64,000 nucleotides of DNA from JAEVLT01 sp050496765 (GCF_050496765.1 NZ_JBNWEO010000015.1:496001-560000); one strand, 5' to 3'. Numbered from the stretch's first letter, positions 26,681 through 36,350 are shown. Numbers and translations are program-made. Notes: generated by a model not told the origin, from the sequence alone.

Positions 26681-27631
26681 ATGACAAAAAGATTGATTGC
26701 AGGACTCGTCTTCTTTTTCCTGATTCTTTCGTTAACGGCTCCATGGACGATAGGGACTCACGCGCTAAGCGGGAGCATTTTTGCAGCTAAAAAGCAGCCA
26801 TCACAGCAGCTGCATCCAATCGCGACCCATGTTGCGACCATTGCCCATCGCGGCGCTTCTGCATACGCTCCTGAACATACATTGGCAAGCTATCGCAAGG
26901 CAATACAGATGAAGGCGGATTATGTTGAACTCGATCTGCAAATGACCAAGGACGGCCAATTGATTGCAATGCATGACGAAACCCTTGAGAGAACGACAAA
27001 TGCAAAAGAAGTTTATCCCGATCGATCACCTTGGCGTGTAAAAGACTTCACTCTTGCTGAAATTAAACAGCTTGATGCCGGTTCCTGGTTTAATGCTGCA
27101 TATCCTGCTTTGGCGAAAAAGGGGTATATTGGCCAAAAGGTTCCCACTCTAGATGAAGCCATCCAAATCGTAAAACAAGATGGCAAGGGAAAAGCCGGTC
27201 TTTATATGGAAACAAAAGCACCTATCGTTTATCCGGGGATGGAGGAAAAATTAATCGAAACCCTTCGTAAAAATAATGTTCTTGATGATAAGAAACTCTT
27301 TCTTGAATCATTCAGTGAATCCAGTTTGCGAAAAATAAAAAAACTTGCACCAAATGTAAAGCTAATTCAACTTTATAGTGCTTCAATGATTAAAGGCAAG
27401 GACTTAAAGCAGGAATTCGACCGGATTTCCACGTATGCTTCCGGTATTGGTCCGAGTAAAGAACTTGTTGAACCTATATTAATTGAAGCCGCTCACGAAA
27501 ATCAGCTGTTCGTTCATGCGTGGACAGGAAATTCAAAAGATGTGTTAGCTGCCTTGCTCGCCTTAGGAGTTGACGGCATATTTACAAACACTCCTGACCA
27601 ATTAACGAAGCTTCGAGAACTAGCTCATTAG
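26681..27631 (+). CDS. glpQ: Secreted glycerophosphodiester phosphodiesterase
   Basis: A 316-residue GDPD-family enzyme with an N-terminal signal peptide or anchor (LVFFFLILSLTAPWTIG). The catalytic set is present: HRGASAYAPEHT (general acid/base His and Arg), ELDLQMTKDG with the metal-binding Glu and Asp, and MHDETLERTT with the second His. A third metal ligand Glu is in LYMETKAP. It hydrolyses glycerophosphodiesters to glycerol-3-phosphate outside the membrane, as B. subtilis GlpQ does, and may act on teichoic acid breakdown products. AAAGGAGATG precedes the ATG at 26681. It shares its terminator with the convergent ilvE gene. The symbol is by analogy only. Confidence 0.88.
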   Translation: MTKRLIAGLVFFFLILSLTAPWTIGTHALSGSIFAAKKQPSQQLHPIATHVATIAHRGASAYAPEHTLASYRKAIQMKADYVELDLQMTKDGQLIAMHDETLERTTNAKEVYPDRSPWRVKDFTLAEIKQLDAGSWFNAAYPALAKKGYIGQKVPTLDEAIQIVKQDGKGKAGLYMETKAPIVYPGMEEKLIETLRKNNVLDDKKLFLESFSESSLRKIKKLAPNVKLIQLYSASMIKGKDLKQEFDRISTYASGIGPSKELVEPILIEAAHENQLFVHAWTGNSKDVLAALLALGVDGIFTNTPDQLTKLRELAH

Positions 27632-27638
27632 ACTTAAA

Positions 27639-27665
27639 AAAGGGGTGAATGTTTCACCCCTTTCA
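27639..27665. terminator. Bidirectional terminator between glpQ-like and ilvE genes
   Basis: AAAGGGGTGAA (27639-27649) pairs with TTCACCCCTTT (27652-27662), with A and T runs outside. It serves the two convergent genes. Confidence 0.85.
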
Positions 27666-27675
27666 TTCTAATCCA

Positions 27676-28746
27676 TTATAATTTTACACACCAGTCGAAT
27701 GGATCTGGTTTGGTGCCATTTTGGATACCTGTTAATGTGTCATACAATTCTCTTGTCAGTTTGCCTATTTTTCCATCCTGAACGGGCAGTTTCTCATTCT
27801 GCCATAAAAACTCCCCGATTGGTGAAATAACTGCCGCTGTCCCCGTTCCAAATGCTTCTTCCAATAGGCCGTCATGGCATGCCTGCTGGATTTCTTCAAT
27901 CGAAATGCGTCTTTCAATAACAGGTATATTCCAATGCTTCAGCAATTGGATAATTGAATTTCTTGTAACCCCTTCAAGGATGCTGCCGTTTAAGTCTGGA
28001 GTTACCACTTCCCCGTTGATTTTAAAGAAAATATTCATGCTGCCCACTTCTTCGATGTATTTGTTTTCTTTCCCATCGAGCCATAAAACTTGTGAGTAGC
28101 CAATTTTTTCTGCAATTTCCTGCGCCTTTAAACTGCTTGCATAATTTCCGCCAGTTTTTGCGTTGCCGGTTCCTCCTGCTACCGCGCGAACATATTGACG
28201 TTCAACTGCGATTTTTACAGGATTGATGCCTTCTTTATAATAAGAACCAACGGGAGACAAAATGATCATAAACTGATAGCTTTTGGAAGGAGCCACCCCT
28301 AGATATGGCTCTGTTGAAATAATAAACGGACGAATATAAAGCGAGGTTCCTTCAGCAGCCGGAATCCAATCACGATCAATGGAAATGAGTTTTTTCAATG
28401 CTTCCAAGGCAAACTGTTCATCAATCTCCGGGATACATAATCGGTCATTTGATTGATTTAACCGTTTGAAGTTACGGTCAGGCCGGAATAACAACACTTC
28501 TTCCTCTTTTGTCAGGTATGCTTTTAATCCTTCGAACACCGACTGTCCATAGTGGAAAATCATTGCCGCAGGTTCGAGCGAAATTGACTGGTAAGGGACA
28601 ATGCGCGCGTCATGCCAGCCTTGCCCTTCATGATAGTCCATCATAAACATATGGTCGGTAAAAACATGGCCAAATCCCAGCTTGCTTGGATCGGGTTTTG
28701 GTTTTTTCGTTGAAGTTAGTGTAATTTGTATTTGCTCATTTTGCAT
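27676..28746 (-). CDS. ilvE: Branched-chain amino acid aminotransferase (class IV)
   Basis: A 356-residue pyridoxal-phosphate enzyme that moves the amino group between glutamate and leucine, isoleucine or valine. It belongs to the long (group II) type found as YwaA/IlvK in Bacillus: GFGHVFTDHMF at the N-terminus, YGQSVFEGLKAY, and GTGNAKTGGNYASSL, whose Lys (about 204) forms the Schiff base. EEVGSMNIFF and GVTRNSI follow as expected. The leader of almost 280 bases to the next gene is A+T-rich and shows no T-box. The physical closeness to acyl-CoA dehydrogenase genes in this window is suggestive only. Confidence 0.93.
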   Translation of the reverse strand: MQNEQIQITLTSTKKPKPDPSKLGFGHVFTDHMFMMDYHEGQGWHDARIVPYQSISLEPAAMIFHYGQSVFEGLKAYLTKEEEVLLFRPDRNFKRLNQSNDRLCIPEIDEQFALEALKKLISIDRDWIPAAEGTSLYIRPFIISTEPYLGVAPSKSYQFMIILSPVGSYYKEGINPVKIAVERQYVRAVAGGTGNAKTGGNYASSLKAQEIAEKIGYSQVLWLDGKENKYIEEVGSMNIFFKINGEVVTPDLNGSILEGVTRNSIIQLLKHWNIPVIERRISIEEIQQACHDGLLEEAFGTGTAAVISPIGEFLWQNEKLPVQDGKIGKLTRELYDTLTGIQNGTKPDPFDWCVKL

Positions 28747-28987
28747 GAAGACTCAACCCCTTATGTATTTTCAAGAAATTTCATTATCTTAAAAATACTT
28801 TACTCCTTTTAAGCATAAAACAAAAGACTTAAAAATCATTTTTTTTAAAAACTTACGTCAAAGCTTCTCGCAAAATAATTCCTAACGGGAAATAGAGAGT
28901 GATTTTCTAAATTCGATTATTTAATCAAGCTTTTAACGAGTTCGACAATTTAGTCGAAATTTCTAAAACAATCGTAACAATGAAAGC

Positions 28988-29014
28988 AAAAACATCTCCC
29001 TACGCAGGAGATGC
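28988..29014 (-). terminator. Intrinsic terminator of proBA
   Basis: ACATCTCC (28992-28999) pairs with GGAGATGC (29007-29014), followed on the minus strand by TTTTGC. Confidence 0.75.
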
Positions 29015-29025
29015 TTCTGCTTTTA

Positions 29026-30267
29026 TTATATACGAATTTGCCCGTTTCCCCGAACAATTGCTTTTGTGGTGGTGATGGCGCGCAGCCCCATCGGTCCGCG
29101 GGCATGCAGTTTTTGCGTGCTAATGCCGATTTCTGCTCCATAGCCGAACTGCTCCCCATCTGTGAAGCGGGTAGAGGCATTATGGTACAATACAGCTGCA
29201 TCAACAGCCTGGAAAAAACGTTCGACATTTTGGTGGTCTTCACTAATAATTGCTTCCGAATGCTTCGTTCCGTATTGGTCAATATGCTCAATCGCTTCTT
29301 GGACATTTCCAACCAGTTTAACAGCTAAAATTGGTGCTAAAAATTCTGTTGACCAGTCTTGTTCGGATGCATGAGTGACAAATGAATACTGGGAAAAAAG
29401 CGCCTCATCGCCGCGCAGCTCCACACCTTTTTCCGAAAGCGACACCAATAATTCAGAAATGTAAGGCCAGTTTTTATGAATAAGGATCGTTTCTGCCGCA
29501 TTGCAAACAGAGGGTCGCTGCGTTTTCGCATTGATTGCGATGTTGATCGCCATTTGCCGCTGTGCTGTTTCATCAACAAAAATATGGCAATTGCCCACAC
29601 CCGTTTCAAGAACAGGAACGGTCGCGTTTTGAATCACGGATTGAATCAAACCAGCACCGCCTCTTGGGATCAGTACATCCAAGTACTGATTTAATTGAAA
29701 CATCTCCCCAGCTGTTTTCCGGCTTGTGTCCTCCAACAATTGAACCGCATCTGACGGAATGGCGGTTTCTGCTAATGCCCGCTGCATGACCTGCACAAGT
29801 GCTTTGTTGGAGTTTAACGCTGACGTGCTGCCGCGAAGCAACACCGCATTTCCAGCCTTCAAACAAAGACCGGCAGCATCAACAGTAACATTTGGCCGAG
29901 CTTCATACACCATGCCGATCACACCGAGAGGCACGCGGATCATTTCAATTTGCAAGCCATTTGGGCGCTCCCATAATTCAATCGTTTCACCGATTGGATC
30001 ATTCAGAAGAATTAATTGGCTAATTCCTTCGGCGATCTGTGTCAATCTCTCGTTTGTCAAAAGCAACCGATCCAATAAAGAGGAAGACAACCCGTTTTCC
30101 TTTCCTGTTTGAATATCTTTTGCATTTTCTTGTAAAATCCATTCTTTTTGTTGTAACAGCTCTTCAGCCATTTTTGCAAGGGCATCGTTTTTTTCAGCTG
30201 TCGAAAGAATTGCCAGCTTTTTCGCCGCTTTTCCTAGCTTTTTTGCTTTGTCCAACAATTCACTCAT
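29026..30267 (-). CDS. proA: Gamma-glutamyl phosphate reductase (ProA)
   Basis: A 413-residue aldehyde-dehydrogenase-fold enzyme that reduces gamma-glutamyl phosphate with NADPH to glutamate semialdehyde, the second step of proline synthesis. The catalytic Cys is in TQRPSVCNAAETILIH (about residue 255). Other family motifs are VPLGVIGMVYEARPNVT, LRGSTSALNSN and LDVLIPRGGAGLI. The start overlaps the proB stop by 8 nt, so translation is likely coupled. The whole unit is behind a T-box. Confidence 0.96.
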   Translation of the reverse strand: MSELLDKAKKLGKAAKKLAILSTAEKNDALAKMAEELLQQKEWILQENAKDIQTGKENGLSSSLLDRLLLTNERLTQIAEGISQLILLNDPIGETIELWERPNGLQIEMIRVPLGVIGMVYEARPNVTVDAAGLCLKAGNAVLLRGSTSALNSNKALVQVMQRALAETAIPSDAVQLLEDTSRKTAGEMFQLNQYLDVLIPRGGAGLIQSVIQNATVPVLETGVGNCHIFVDETAQRQMAINIAINAKTQRPSVCNAAETILIHKNWPYISELLVSLSEKGVELRGDEALFSQYSFVTHASEQDWSTEFLAPILAVKLVGNVQEAIEHIDQYGTKHSEAIISEDHQNVERFFQAVDAAVLYHNASTRFTDGEQFGYGAEIGISTQKLHARGPMGLRAITTTKAIVRGNGQIRI

Positions 30268-31384
30268 TTGCGGTCACTCCTCTCATCGTTACCCAATTGT
30301 CGCGGTGTATCACTTCTGCCCGGTGATTCACCGAGTATTCCTTTGCCAAGTTGCTCGGCAGCCCTTTCACCTTCTCAATATCCATAGCAGAATAATAGAT
30401 TTGACCTTTCCCGATGATCTCGCCTTTTTGATTTTGAACGGCGACAACATCCATTGCATTAAAATTACCTATTACCTTGGTTACCCCGACCGGAAGCAAG
30501 CTGCTGCCTTTTTGGACGATTGCTTTTTCCGCACCTTCATCGACCTCTATCGTTCCGCCAACTTGGGAATGATAGGCAATCCATTGCTTTTTCATTTGCA
30601 TTTGCGATTGGAAAGGTCCGCCAATATAGGTTCCGTCCCCTTTGCCAGCTAAAATATCGGTCAGTTTTTCCCTTCCATTTCCCGTACCGACAAATACACT
30701 TACACCAAGGGATAACGCTTTTTGGCTTGCCAACAGCTTCGATCGCATTCCGCCAGTGCCGACCTTTGTGCCGCTATCTCCAGCGATGCCCAACAGTTCA
30801 TCGGAAACTTCGGGGATAAAATGATATTTTTTCGCATTCTTTGAAACTTTCGGATTACCGTCGTACAATCCGTTGACGTCCGTTAAAATAATCAGCGCAT
30901 TCGCATGCAAAAAGCCGCTGACAAGAGCGGAAAGCATGTCATTGTCCCCAAACGTCAACTCTTTGATTGAAACAGAGTCATTTTCATTCAAAATCGGCAG
31001 GATACCCCGGTGCAATAGTTCTGAAATTGTAGAATACAAATTATGAAAACGTTCACGGCTATAAAAGTCATCTCTGGTAACTAAAATTTGCGCCGGTGTA
31101 ACCGCTAATTCTTGAAAAAGCTGATGATAATGCTGCATCAACAGCCCCTGACCTACTGCAGCAGCCGCTTGTTTCCCGGCAGTCGTTTTTGGCCGCGAAG
31201 AATATCCTAATGCGCTGAATCCCGCCGCAACTGCACCTGATGAAATCAAGATCACGTCATGGTCTTGTTTTTTTAAGTAAGCAAGTGCTTCAATATGATC
31301 GCGCATTTTTTGTTCGGACAGTATGCCAGCTTGCGTGGTTAACGAGCTGCTGCCGATTTTTACAACAATTAATTGTTTTTTCAT
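30260..31384 (-). CDS. proB: Glutamate 5-kinase (ProB)
   Basis: From the ATG at 31384 (MKKQLIVVKIGSSSLT) the protein has 374 residues. The N-terminal amino-acid-kinase domain has VVKIGSSSLT, LISSGAVAAGF, ENDSVS and FGDNDMLSALV. The C-terminal PUA domain (about 280-374) is present, as in full-length ProB. It phosphorylates glutamate as the first, feedback-controlled step of proline synthesis. The frame extends upstream to 31474, but that part overlaps the T-box terminator and is leader, not coding. It forms an operon with proA. Confidence 0.96.
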   Translation of the reverse strand: MKKQLIVVKIGSSSLTTQAGILSEQKMRDHIEALAYLKKQDHDVILISSGAVAAGFSALGYSSRPKTTAGKQAAAAVGQGLLMQHYHQLFQELAVTPAQILVTRDDFYSRERFHNLYSTISELLHRGILPILNENDSVSIKELTFGDNDMLSALVSGFLHANALIILTDVNGLYDGNPKVSKNAKKYHFIPEVSDELLGIAGDSGTKVGTGGMRSKLLASQKALSLGVSVFVGTGNGREKLTDILAGKGDGTYIGGPFQSQMQMKKQWIAYHSQVGGTIEVDEGAEKAIVQKGSSLLPVGVTKVIGNFNAMDVVAVQNQKGEIIGKGQIYYSAMDIEKVKGLPSNLAKEYSVNHRAEVIHRDNWVTMRGVTANE

Positions 31385-31412
31385 ACCACCATGCCTTGCC
31401 TTTCTTTGCAAA

Positions 31413-31670
31413 AATAAAAAAACGACCTTCCCATCCTTTAGAAAAAGGACGGAAAAATCGTTCCGCGGTACCACCTTTATTGGCGCATAAGCACCCGCTC
31501 TGATCCGTAACGTGGATAACGGCTTATGTTTTCATAAGCAGCTTCATTAGGGCAGGTTCAATCTTTTTTCCGTGAGAAACCTTCCAGCCTCGGGTTTCAC
31601 TCTCTGTCACATTCCGAAGATTTACTAATCCCATGCCTTTTACAGTACATGATTTACTAGTTATTATCCT
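31413..31670 (-). promoter_or_regulatory. T-box riboswitch of proBA, proline-type
   Basis: On the minus strand the conserved T-box sequence AAAGGTGGTACCGCGGAA lies at 31478-31461. It overlaps the start of a terminator with 19-base arms (31444-31462 and 31421-31439) followed by a T-rich tract (31413-31420). Upstream sequence folds into a long stem I region, to about 31670. The likely specifier triplet is CCT (complement of 31554-31556), a proline codon, within GAACCTGCC. Uncharged tRNA-Pro should stabilise the antiterminator and switch on proBA. Confidence 0.92.
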
Positions 31671-31679
31671 TAGTAATCA

Positions 31680-32001
31680 GCATTTTGTCAAGTTGGTGTT
31701 TTTCCGAAAATTAGCACAATACTATGGTAAATTATGGCCTCTGGATTTTTCAATATGTGTTTCCCTTCCCTTTCAATTTTTCTAAGCCTTGAAGCAATCA
31801 CACGGCTGTTATATTTCTCTTTTCCATTATCTTCCCATTAGTTGAAGTCATTCACTTTGAAAATTTTTCACAAAGCATAATGTCACATGAAGTTCTTCTG
31901 CCCAAGGTGTTTTTTGTACATAAGGACGAGAAAGAATGCAAAAGTTAAAGTGACTGGGAAACTATTCGTAAACCAATTGTTTCGATTCGCGAAGGTTTTA
32001 A
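31680..32001. other. Intergenic region without recognised features
   Basis: Between the T-box promoter region and the MFS promoter no gene with a ribosome site is seen. A short open frame at 31887-32072 lacks a Shine-Dalgarno and overlaps the MFS promoter. Confidence 0.5.
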
Positions 32002-32030
32002 TTGACAAAATGGCAGGTACTATATATATA
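32002..32030 (+). promoter_or_regulatory. Sigma-A promoter of the MFS exporter gene
   Basis: A perfect TTGACA (32002-32007) is followed after 17 bases by TATATA (32025-32030), within a T/A-rich track. It leaves an untranslated leader of about 115 bases before 32155, longer than usual, which may hold a regulator site. Confidence 0.75.
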
Positions 32031-32154
32031 ATATTACTCGCTGAATATCCACAATTAGCAAGGTATCGATAAGGATAAGTGAAATCCCCTTAAAAAATTC
32101 AAATGTTCTTGCCTTTTATACCAAGCTTTCAATAAACGATTGGAGGAAATACAA

Positions 32155-33639
32155 TTGAATACAGCTGAAAATCCAGCTATTCGCACTACACCGCTTTTTA
32201 TTGTGATGATCGCCGGGGCTTTGGTGGCCTTTTTAAATCAAACGGTCATTAATGTAGCGCTGCCGAAAATGATGAACTATTTTGATGTTTCTGCAGCAAC
32301 AGCCAACTGGCTTGGTACCATCTTTTTGTTGACAAATGGAATTATTATTCCAATTACCGCCTTTTTAATGGAAAGATTTACAACGCGGCAACTGTTCCTT
32401 TCTTCAATGGGAATTTTTGCGGTCGGGACTTTTTTATGCGCCATTGCGCCTACTTTTTCAATTGTGTTAGTAGGTCGGGTTGTCCAGGCAATCGGTGCAG
32501 GTGTATTGTTTCCGTTAATCACCAATGTCATTTTTACCATTTTCCCGATCAATCGCCGCGGGTTTGCCATGGGGATCTTTGGGATTGCAATGAATTTCGC
32601 ACCGGCAGTAGGTCCAACTGTTGCAGGTTGGATTATTGAGTCACATTCATGGCGTTTATTGTTCTACATTCTTTCACCGATTGCTTTAATAGATTTTCTT
32701 GTTGCCATCTTTCTTGTAAAAAATGTAACGAAAACTGGCCGGCCAAAGCTGGATGTTTTAGGAGTCATTTTATCAACAATTGGTTTTGGCGGCATTCTCT
32801 ATGGTTTTTCCACAGGCGGGACAAAAGGCTGGACTCATCCGGAAGTAGTGACATTATTTATTATCGGCACCATTAGTGTTGCTTTTTTTGTTTGGCGGGA
32901 GCTAACAGTAGGGCACCCGATCTTAGAATTTCGGATTTTTCGTTTTCCGCTATTTACGTTAACGACGATCATTAATATGATTGTCACGATGGCATTATTT
33001 GCCGGGATGATTATCATGCCAATCTATCTGCAAAACATACGCGGTTTTTCCCCGCTTGAAGCTGGATTTATGCTGCTGCCTGGCGGGGTTATAATGGGAA
33101 TCATGTCACCGATAACTGGAAAGTTGTTTGATAAATACGGAGCGAAATGGCTTGCGGTAACGGGCTTAGCCATTATGATCGTCACCACATACGCCTTAGC
33201 AAAGCTTACAACTAATACAACATTTACTTATGTGATCACGGTGTATACGATTCGAATGTTTGGTATCTCGTTGTTAATGATGCCGATCTTTACGGCTGGT
33301 TTAAATGACCTTACCCAAGATTTAAATCGCCATGGAACGGCAATGGTTAACACGTTAAGAATGGTTGCAGGTGCGGTCGGTATGGCATTTTTCGTATCGA
33401 TTATGACCAATCAGGGGAAAGCATATGTAAAAAACATTGTTATTCAGCAGCATATTTTACCGACTGATAAGGTGCATATGGCTCAAGCAATAAACCAAGG
33501 AACCGTGATGGGAATAAATGATGCATTTCTGATTGCTACCTACATGACCATTACAGCATTTGTACTGTCTTTCTTTATTCGAAAATCACGAGGAAACGCA
33601 GCTGCGGAATCAGTAGTGGTAAAAGAAGCAAACCAATAG
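32155..33639 (+). CDS. MFS multidrug exporter, DHA2 family (14 TMS)
   Basis: A 494-residue transporter from the TTG at 32155. The frame begins at a TTG at 32140, but that would translate the ribosome site TGGAGGAAAT. Signature motifs of the EmrB/QacA group are FLNQTVINVALPKMM in helix 1, WLGTIFLLTNGI, and motif C-like FGIAMNFAPAVGPTVAG in helix 5. About 14 hydrophobic segments are visible. It probably exports drugs or lipophilic ions with protons. No TetR- or MarR-type regulator gene is adjacent. A long leader precedes it. Confidence 0.9.
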   Translation: MNTAENPAIRTTPLFIVMIAGALVAFLNQTVINVALPKMMNYFDVSAATANWLGTIFLLTNGIIIPITAFLMERFTTRQLFLSSMGIFAVGTFLCAIAPTFSIVLVGRVVQAIGAGVLFPLITNVIFTIFPINRRGFAMGIFGIAMNFAPAVGPTVAGWIIESHSWRLLFYILSPIALIDFLVAIFLVKNVTKTGRPKLDVLGVILSTIGFGGILYGFSTGGTKGWTHPEVVTLFIIGTISVAFFVWRELTVGHPILEFRIFRFPLFTLTTIINMIVTMALFAGMIIMPIYLQNIRGFSPLEAGFMLLPGGVIMGIMSPITGKLFDKYGAKWLAVTGLAIMIVTTYALAKLTTNTTFTYVITVYTIRMFGISLLMMPIFTAGLNDLTQDLNRHGTAMVNTLRMVAGAVGMAFFVSIMTNQGKAYVKNIVIQQHILPTDKVHMAQAINQGTVMGINDAFLIATYMTITAFVLSFFIRKSRGNAAAESVVVKEANQ

Positions 33640-33731
33640 AATAAAAACCAGTGAATTCCATATAATAAAGATGATCCTTTCGAACACTTCGCTTGTTGCG
33701 GGACCTTAACCAGTTCGGATCGAGAGGATCA

Positions 33732-33766
33732 AGGGTGCCAGATGTTTCGTCTGGCACCCTTTTTAT
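33732..33766 (+). terminator. Intrinsic terminator of the MFS gene
   Basis: AGGGTGCCAGA (33732-33742) pairs with TCTGGCACCCT (33750-33760), followed by TTTT. It sits just past the stop codon of the convergent helicase gene. Confidence 0.88.
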
Positions 33767-35994
33767 TCCCCCACTTGAAACTGGCGAATGAGATACTCGC
33801 ATACTTTTTCCGAATCTAGTCGTACTGCAATAGAGGGTGGCTCGATGTCGATCGCTCCTTCTAACGGGAGCCCGAGCCACAAAAGATGATCATCAATCAG
33901 AATAAATGGAAATGTAAGGTCTAGACTGATCCGGTTGTTTGGTAGAAGCTCTGACCATGGATTTGTCGAAATCACTGTCAAATTTTGCTGTTTCAGTTTT
34001 TCTATCCAATGATCCGGAAGAACGGTTTGTTCCGGCAAAGAAACAATGACCGAACGGGCAGTCGTTAAATCGTAAAAAACACGGTCCAGTTTGAGCGCGT
34101 GCATCCACTGCAATCGGGAATGCTGGTTTTGCACCCATGATCCAATGTCCTTCCTCCCGATGACCTGCCATTGTTTTTCCTGATAGTCCACAAGCTGGCG
34201 TAATGTTTTGCCACGGTAAACATGTTTTTTTATAAAATTCCGATCGGTTACATGGATAAATTTCCCTTTTGTTCTTGTGATCGCTACATTGATTAATCGT
34301 TCACTGTCTCGACCAGTCAAAAGCATTCCTGCCCGCTCCTGAGGGGGACTGTCCACCGTGTCAAAAACCATGACGTCGCGTTCACTCCCTTGAAAACGAT
34401 GGACAGTTGCTGCAATGATATCAGCAGTTAACCGTTCGTTCTTATATACATCTTGCAGTAATAAATCCATTGCGGCTGCTTGAGCACGGTACGGTGTTAC
34501 ATAACCAATCGAACTTACTCCAGCACAATGTGCTTCATGAAGCAATTGAAACGAAAGCAGCAAATGCCAGAGATTCACCCTAGAATGAGAGGTTCGTTCG
34601 TAGAAGCAATAAGCGCCTGCACGGCTAGTATCAACCAGAACAGAGGCGCGTCCTGGAAATGGATTTGACTCCATTATTTTCGTTCTGCTTTTCGCAACGC
34701 TCGGATGATCGCCGACGAGTGACTGATAAATAGAATGATTGGTGAATGCTGAAATTTCGGGATGCATTCGCCGTTGTTCTTTAAGCAAAAATAAATGCGG
34801 ATGAAGCTTTCCAGTATGAACCGACTCCGTAACGCCGGATTTATGAAAAATATCTTCTTTCAGCCATGTTGTTACAAGCGGATCACGGGAAGCAGCGATC
34901 GGCGGCAATTGTTTAAAATCGCCGCTTACGATTAAACGCTTTGCAAGGGTAGCCGCAAAAGCAACTTGCGGTACGTATGCCATGCTGGCTTCATCAACCA
35001 TTACGAGGTCAAACTCTTTTTCGTAAATTGCCGGATCGCTTGCCGCCTTTGCCAAGGTTGTCCCAACGATATAGGCATCTTTTACAAACTCAAACTCTTT
35101 TTGTCGGATTTTTTCGAGAACCCGGGCAATTTTAGTCTCCAACTCCAATAGCTTTTCCGAATCCCGCTTGCTAAAAGATCGCCCCAGATCCTGTTTTAGC
35201 TGCCGTCTTTCATCGACCAGTTTTGTTCTGTTTTGCGCAAGAAGCGGATCTTCTTTTTCCAAAAGCTGCGAGGTGGTCAGTGCAGCGCGATGACGAAAGG
35301 TTTCACCTGAGTTGTTTCCATAACGAAGGACATCCCCTTCCCTGATCCGCCCCTTTTTTTCAATAAACGTGGAAATCTCACTGACAAGGACATCCACTGC
35401 TTGATTGCTATGTGATAAAAGAAGAACCCGTTTCTCCTTAAAATACTTGTGTGCGGCTGTCCGTGCCAAGGTGTACGTTTTCCCTGTTCCAGGCGGACCC
35501 CATACAAACGTAACAGGATTGTACTTTGAGCGTAACAGCAGTTCGTGAATCGTTCCGGAAATTTTTTCCACTGGATGTTTTGGGGGCATAGAGGGATCCA
35601 TTAATTTTTTGATTCGCAGCCGTTTTTGCTTTGACTTCTTGGTCTCATCTAACCGTAAAATTAACTGTTCCAATAATTCCCATGGATCATGGTAAAGGTG
35701 GGCCTCCCCAATCAAATCTCCGAATGATCTTTCCAGTGAAAGGATGATTCCGCTGCCTTCAGCAGACAACACTCGCCCTTGTTGTCTGCTGCTTCCCCAT
35801 TCAAGGCGGATTGAGGATCCTGCCGGAATTTTTAGGGGAACAGCCGTATCAAAATAGTAGGTGAATGAACCCTCGGCAGTCACCAATCTTCCGTTTGTTA
35901 TAACCATTTTATTGCTGCCGAATTTCTTCAAGTGCATGATTTCGTTTTGGAGTGCTTGCTGCCATTCCTTTATGTATTCTACTGATGTTGTCAT
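33763..35994 (-). CDS. Superfamily 1 helicase, UPF1/DNA2-like
   Basis: A 743-residue cytoplasmic ATPase. Helicase motifs appear in order: Q/Ia region before motif I VWGPPGTGKTYTL (about residue 165), motif II DLVMVDEASMAY (about 330), motif III SGDFKQLPPI, the segment KEQRRMHPEIS, motif V TVHRFQGSERDVMVFD, and motif VI LINVAITRTKGK. This is the SF1B UPF1-like branch, as in many Firmicute YcgB-like helicases with unknown biological role. An N-terminal beta-barrel-like region (1-140) precedes motif I. A C-terminal 140-residue extension resembles a PLD/nuclease-like fold only weakly, so I do not assign it. Confidence 0.88.
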   Translation of the reverse strand: MTTSVEYIKEWQQALQNEIMHLKKFGSNKMVITNGRLVTAEGSFTYYFDTAVPLKIPAGSSIRLEWGSSRQQGRVLSAEGSGIILSLERSFGDLIGEAHLYHDPWELLEQLILRLDETKKSKQKRLRIKKLMDPSMPPKHPVEKISGTIHELLLRSKYNPVTFVWGPPGTGKTYTLARTAAHKYFKEKRVLLLSHSNQAVDVLVSEISTFIEKKGRIREGDVLRYGNNSGETFRHRAALTTSQLLEKEDPLLAQNRTKLVDERRQLKQDLGRSFSKRDSEKLLELETKIARVLEKIRQKEFEFVKDAYIVGTTLAKAASDPAIYEKEFDLVMVDEASMAYVPQVAFAATLAKRLIVSGDFKQLPPIAASRDPLVTTWLKEDIFHKSGVTESVHTGKLHPHLFLLKEQRRMHPEISAFTNHSIYQSLVGDHPSVAKSRTKIMESNPFPGRASVLVDTSRAGAYCFYERTSHSRVNLWHLLLSFQLLHEAHCAGVSSIGYVTPYRAQAAAMDLLLQDVYKNERLTADIIAATVHRFQGSERDVMVFDTVDSPPQERAGMLLTGRDSERLINVAITRTKGKFIHVTDRNFIKKHVYRGKTLRQLVDYQEKQWQVIGRKDIGSWVQNQHSRLQWMHALKLDRVFYDLTTARSVIVSLPEQTVLPDHWIEKLKQQNLTVISTNPWSELLPNNRISLDLTFPFILIDDHLLWLGLPLEGAIDIEPPSIAVRLDSEKVCEYLIRQFQVGE

Positions 35995-36046
35995 TTATTT
36001 CTACCTTCGTTTCTGTTGAAAAGAGAATAATTTCATTATACATGAT

Positions 36047-36124
36047 ACAAACAAAGCTGCACTAGCTGCTTTGTTTGTTTAACAAAGTGCCGTTTATGGC
36101 TGTCGATTGGGTGATATCGACAGC
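36047..36124. repeat. Two hairpins between helicase and BCCP genes
   Basis: ACAAACAAAGC/GCTTTGTTTGT (36047-36057 and 36068-36078) and GGCTGTCGAT/ATCGACAGCC (36098-36107 and 36115-36124). Either may end the carboxylase operon on the minus strand, but neither has a clean T run there. Confidence 0.5.
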
Positions 36125-36134
36125 CAAACCGCCC

Positions 36135-36350
36135 TTATACGTCCAGTACGATTAAAACATCGTCTTCATTGACAAAATCTCCTTCGTTCACTTTCACTTC
36201 TTTTACGGTGCCACTCATTTCTGCTGTGATTGGAATTTCCATTTTCATTGATTCCAAAATTACAACCTCCTGCCCTTCCCCAATCAGATCTCCCGGCTGA
36301 ACAAGTATTTTCCATACACTTCCTGCCATGCTTGCGACAACTTTACTCAT
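36135..36350 (-). CDS. yngHB: Biotin carboxyl carrier protein (biotinyl domain)
   Basis: A 71-residue stand-alone biotinyl domain. The biotin attachment motif ESMKMEI has the target Lys at about position 36, and the flanking glycine turns (QPGD, NEGD) are normal. It carries carboxybiotin between the carboxylase encoded just upstream (gap of 13 bases) and a carboxyltransferase that is not in the window. The pair looks like B. subtilis yngHA/yngHB. Confidence 0.92.
   Translation of the reverse strand: MSKVVASMAGSVWKILVQPGDLIGEGQEVVILESMKMEIPITAEMSGTVKEVKVNEGDFVNEDDVLIVLDV

Noticed and set aside
31887..32072. Small plus-strand gene before the MFS exporter
   Set aside because: No ribosome site, and it runs across the perfect TTGACA promoter of the exporter.
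32140..32154. TTG at 32140 as start of the MFS exporter
   Set aside because: It would translate the TGGAGGAAAT ribosome site; the TTG at 32155 has proper spacing and starts at the conserved N-terminus.
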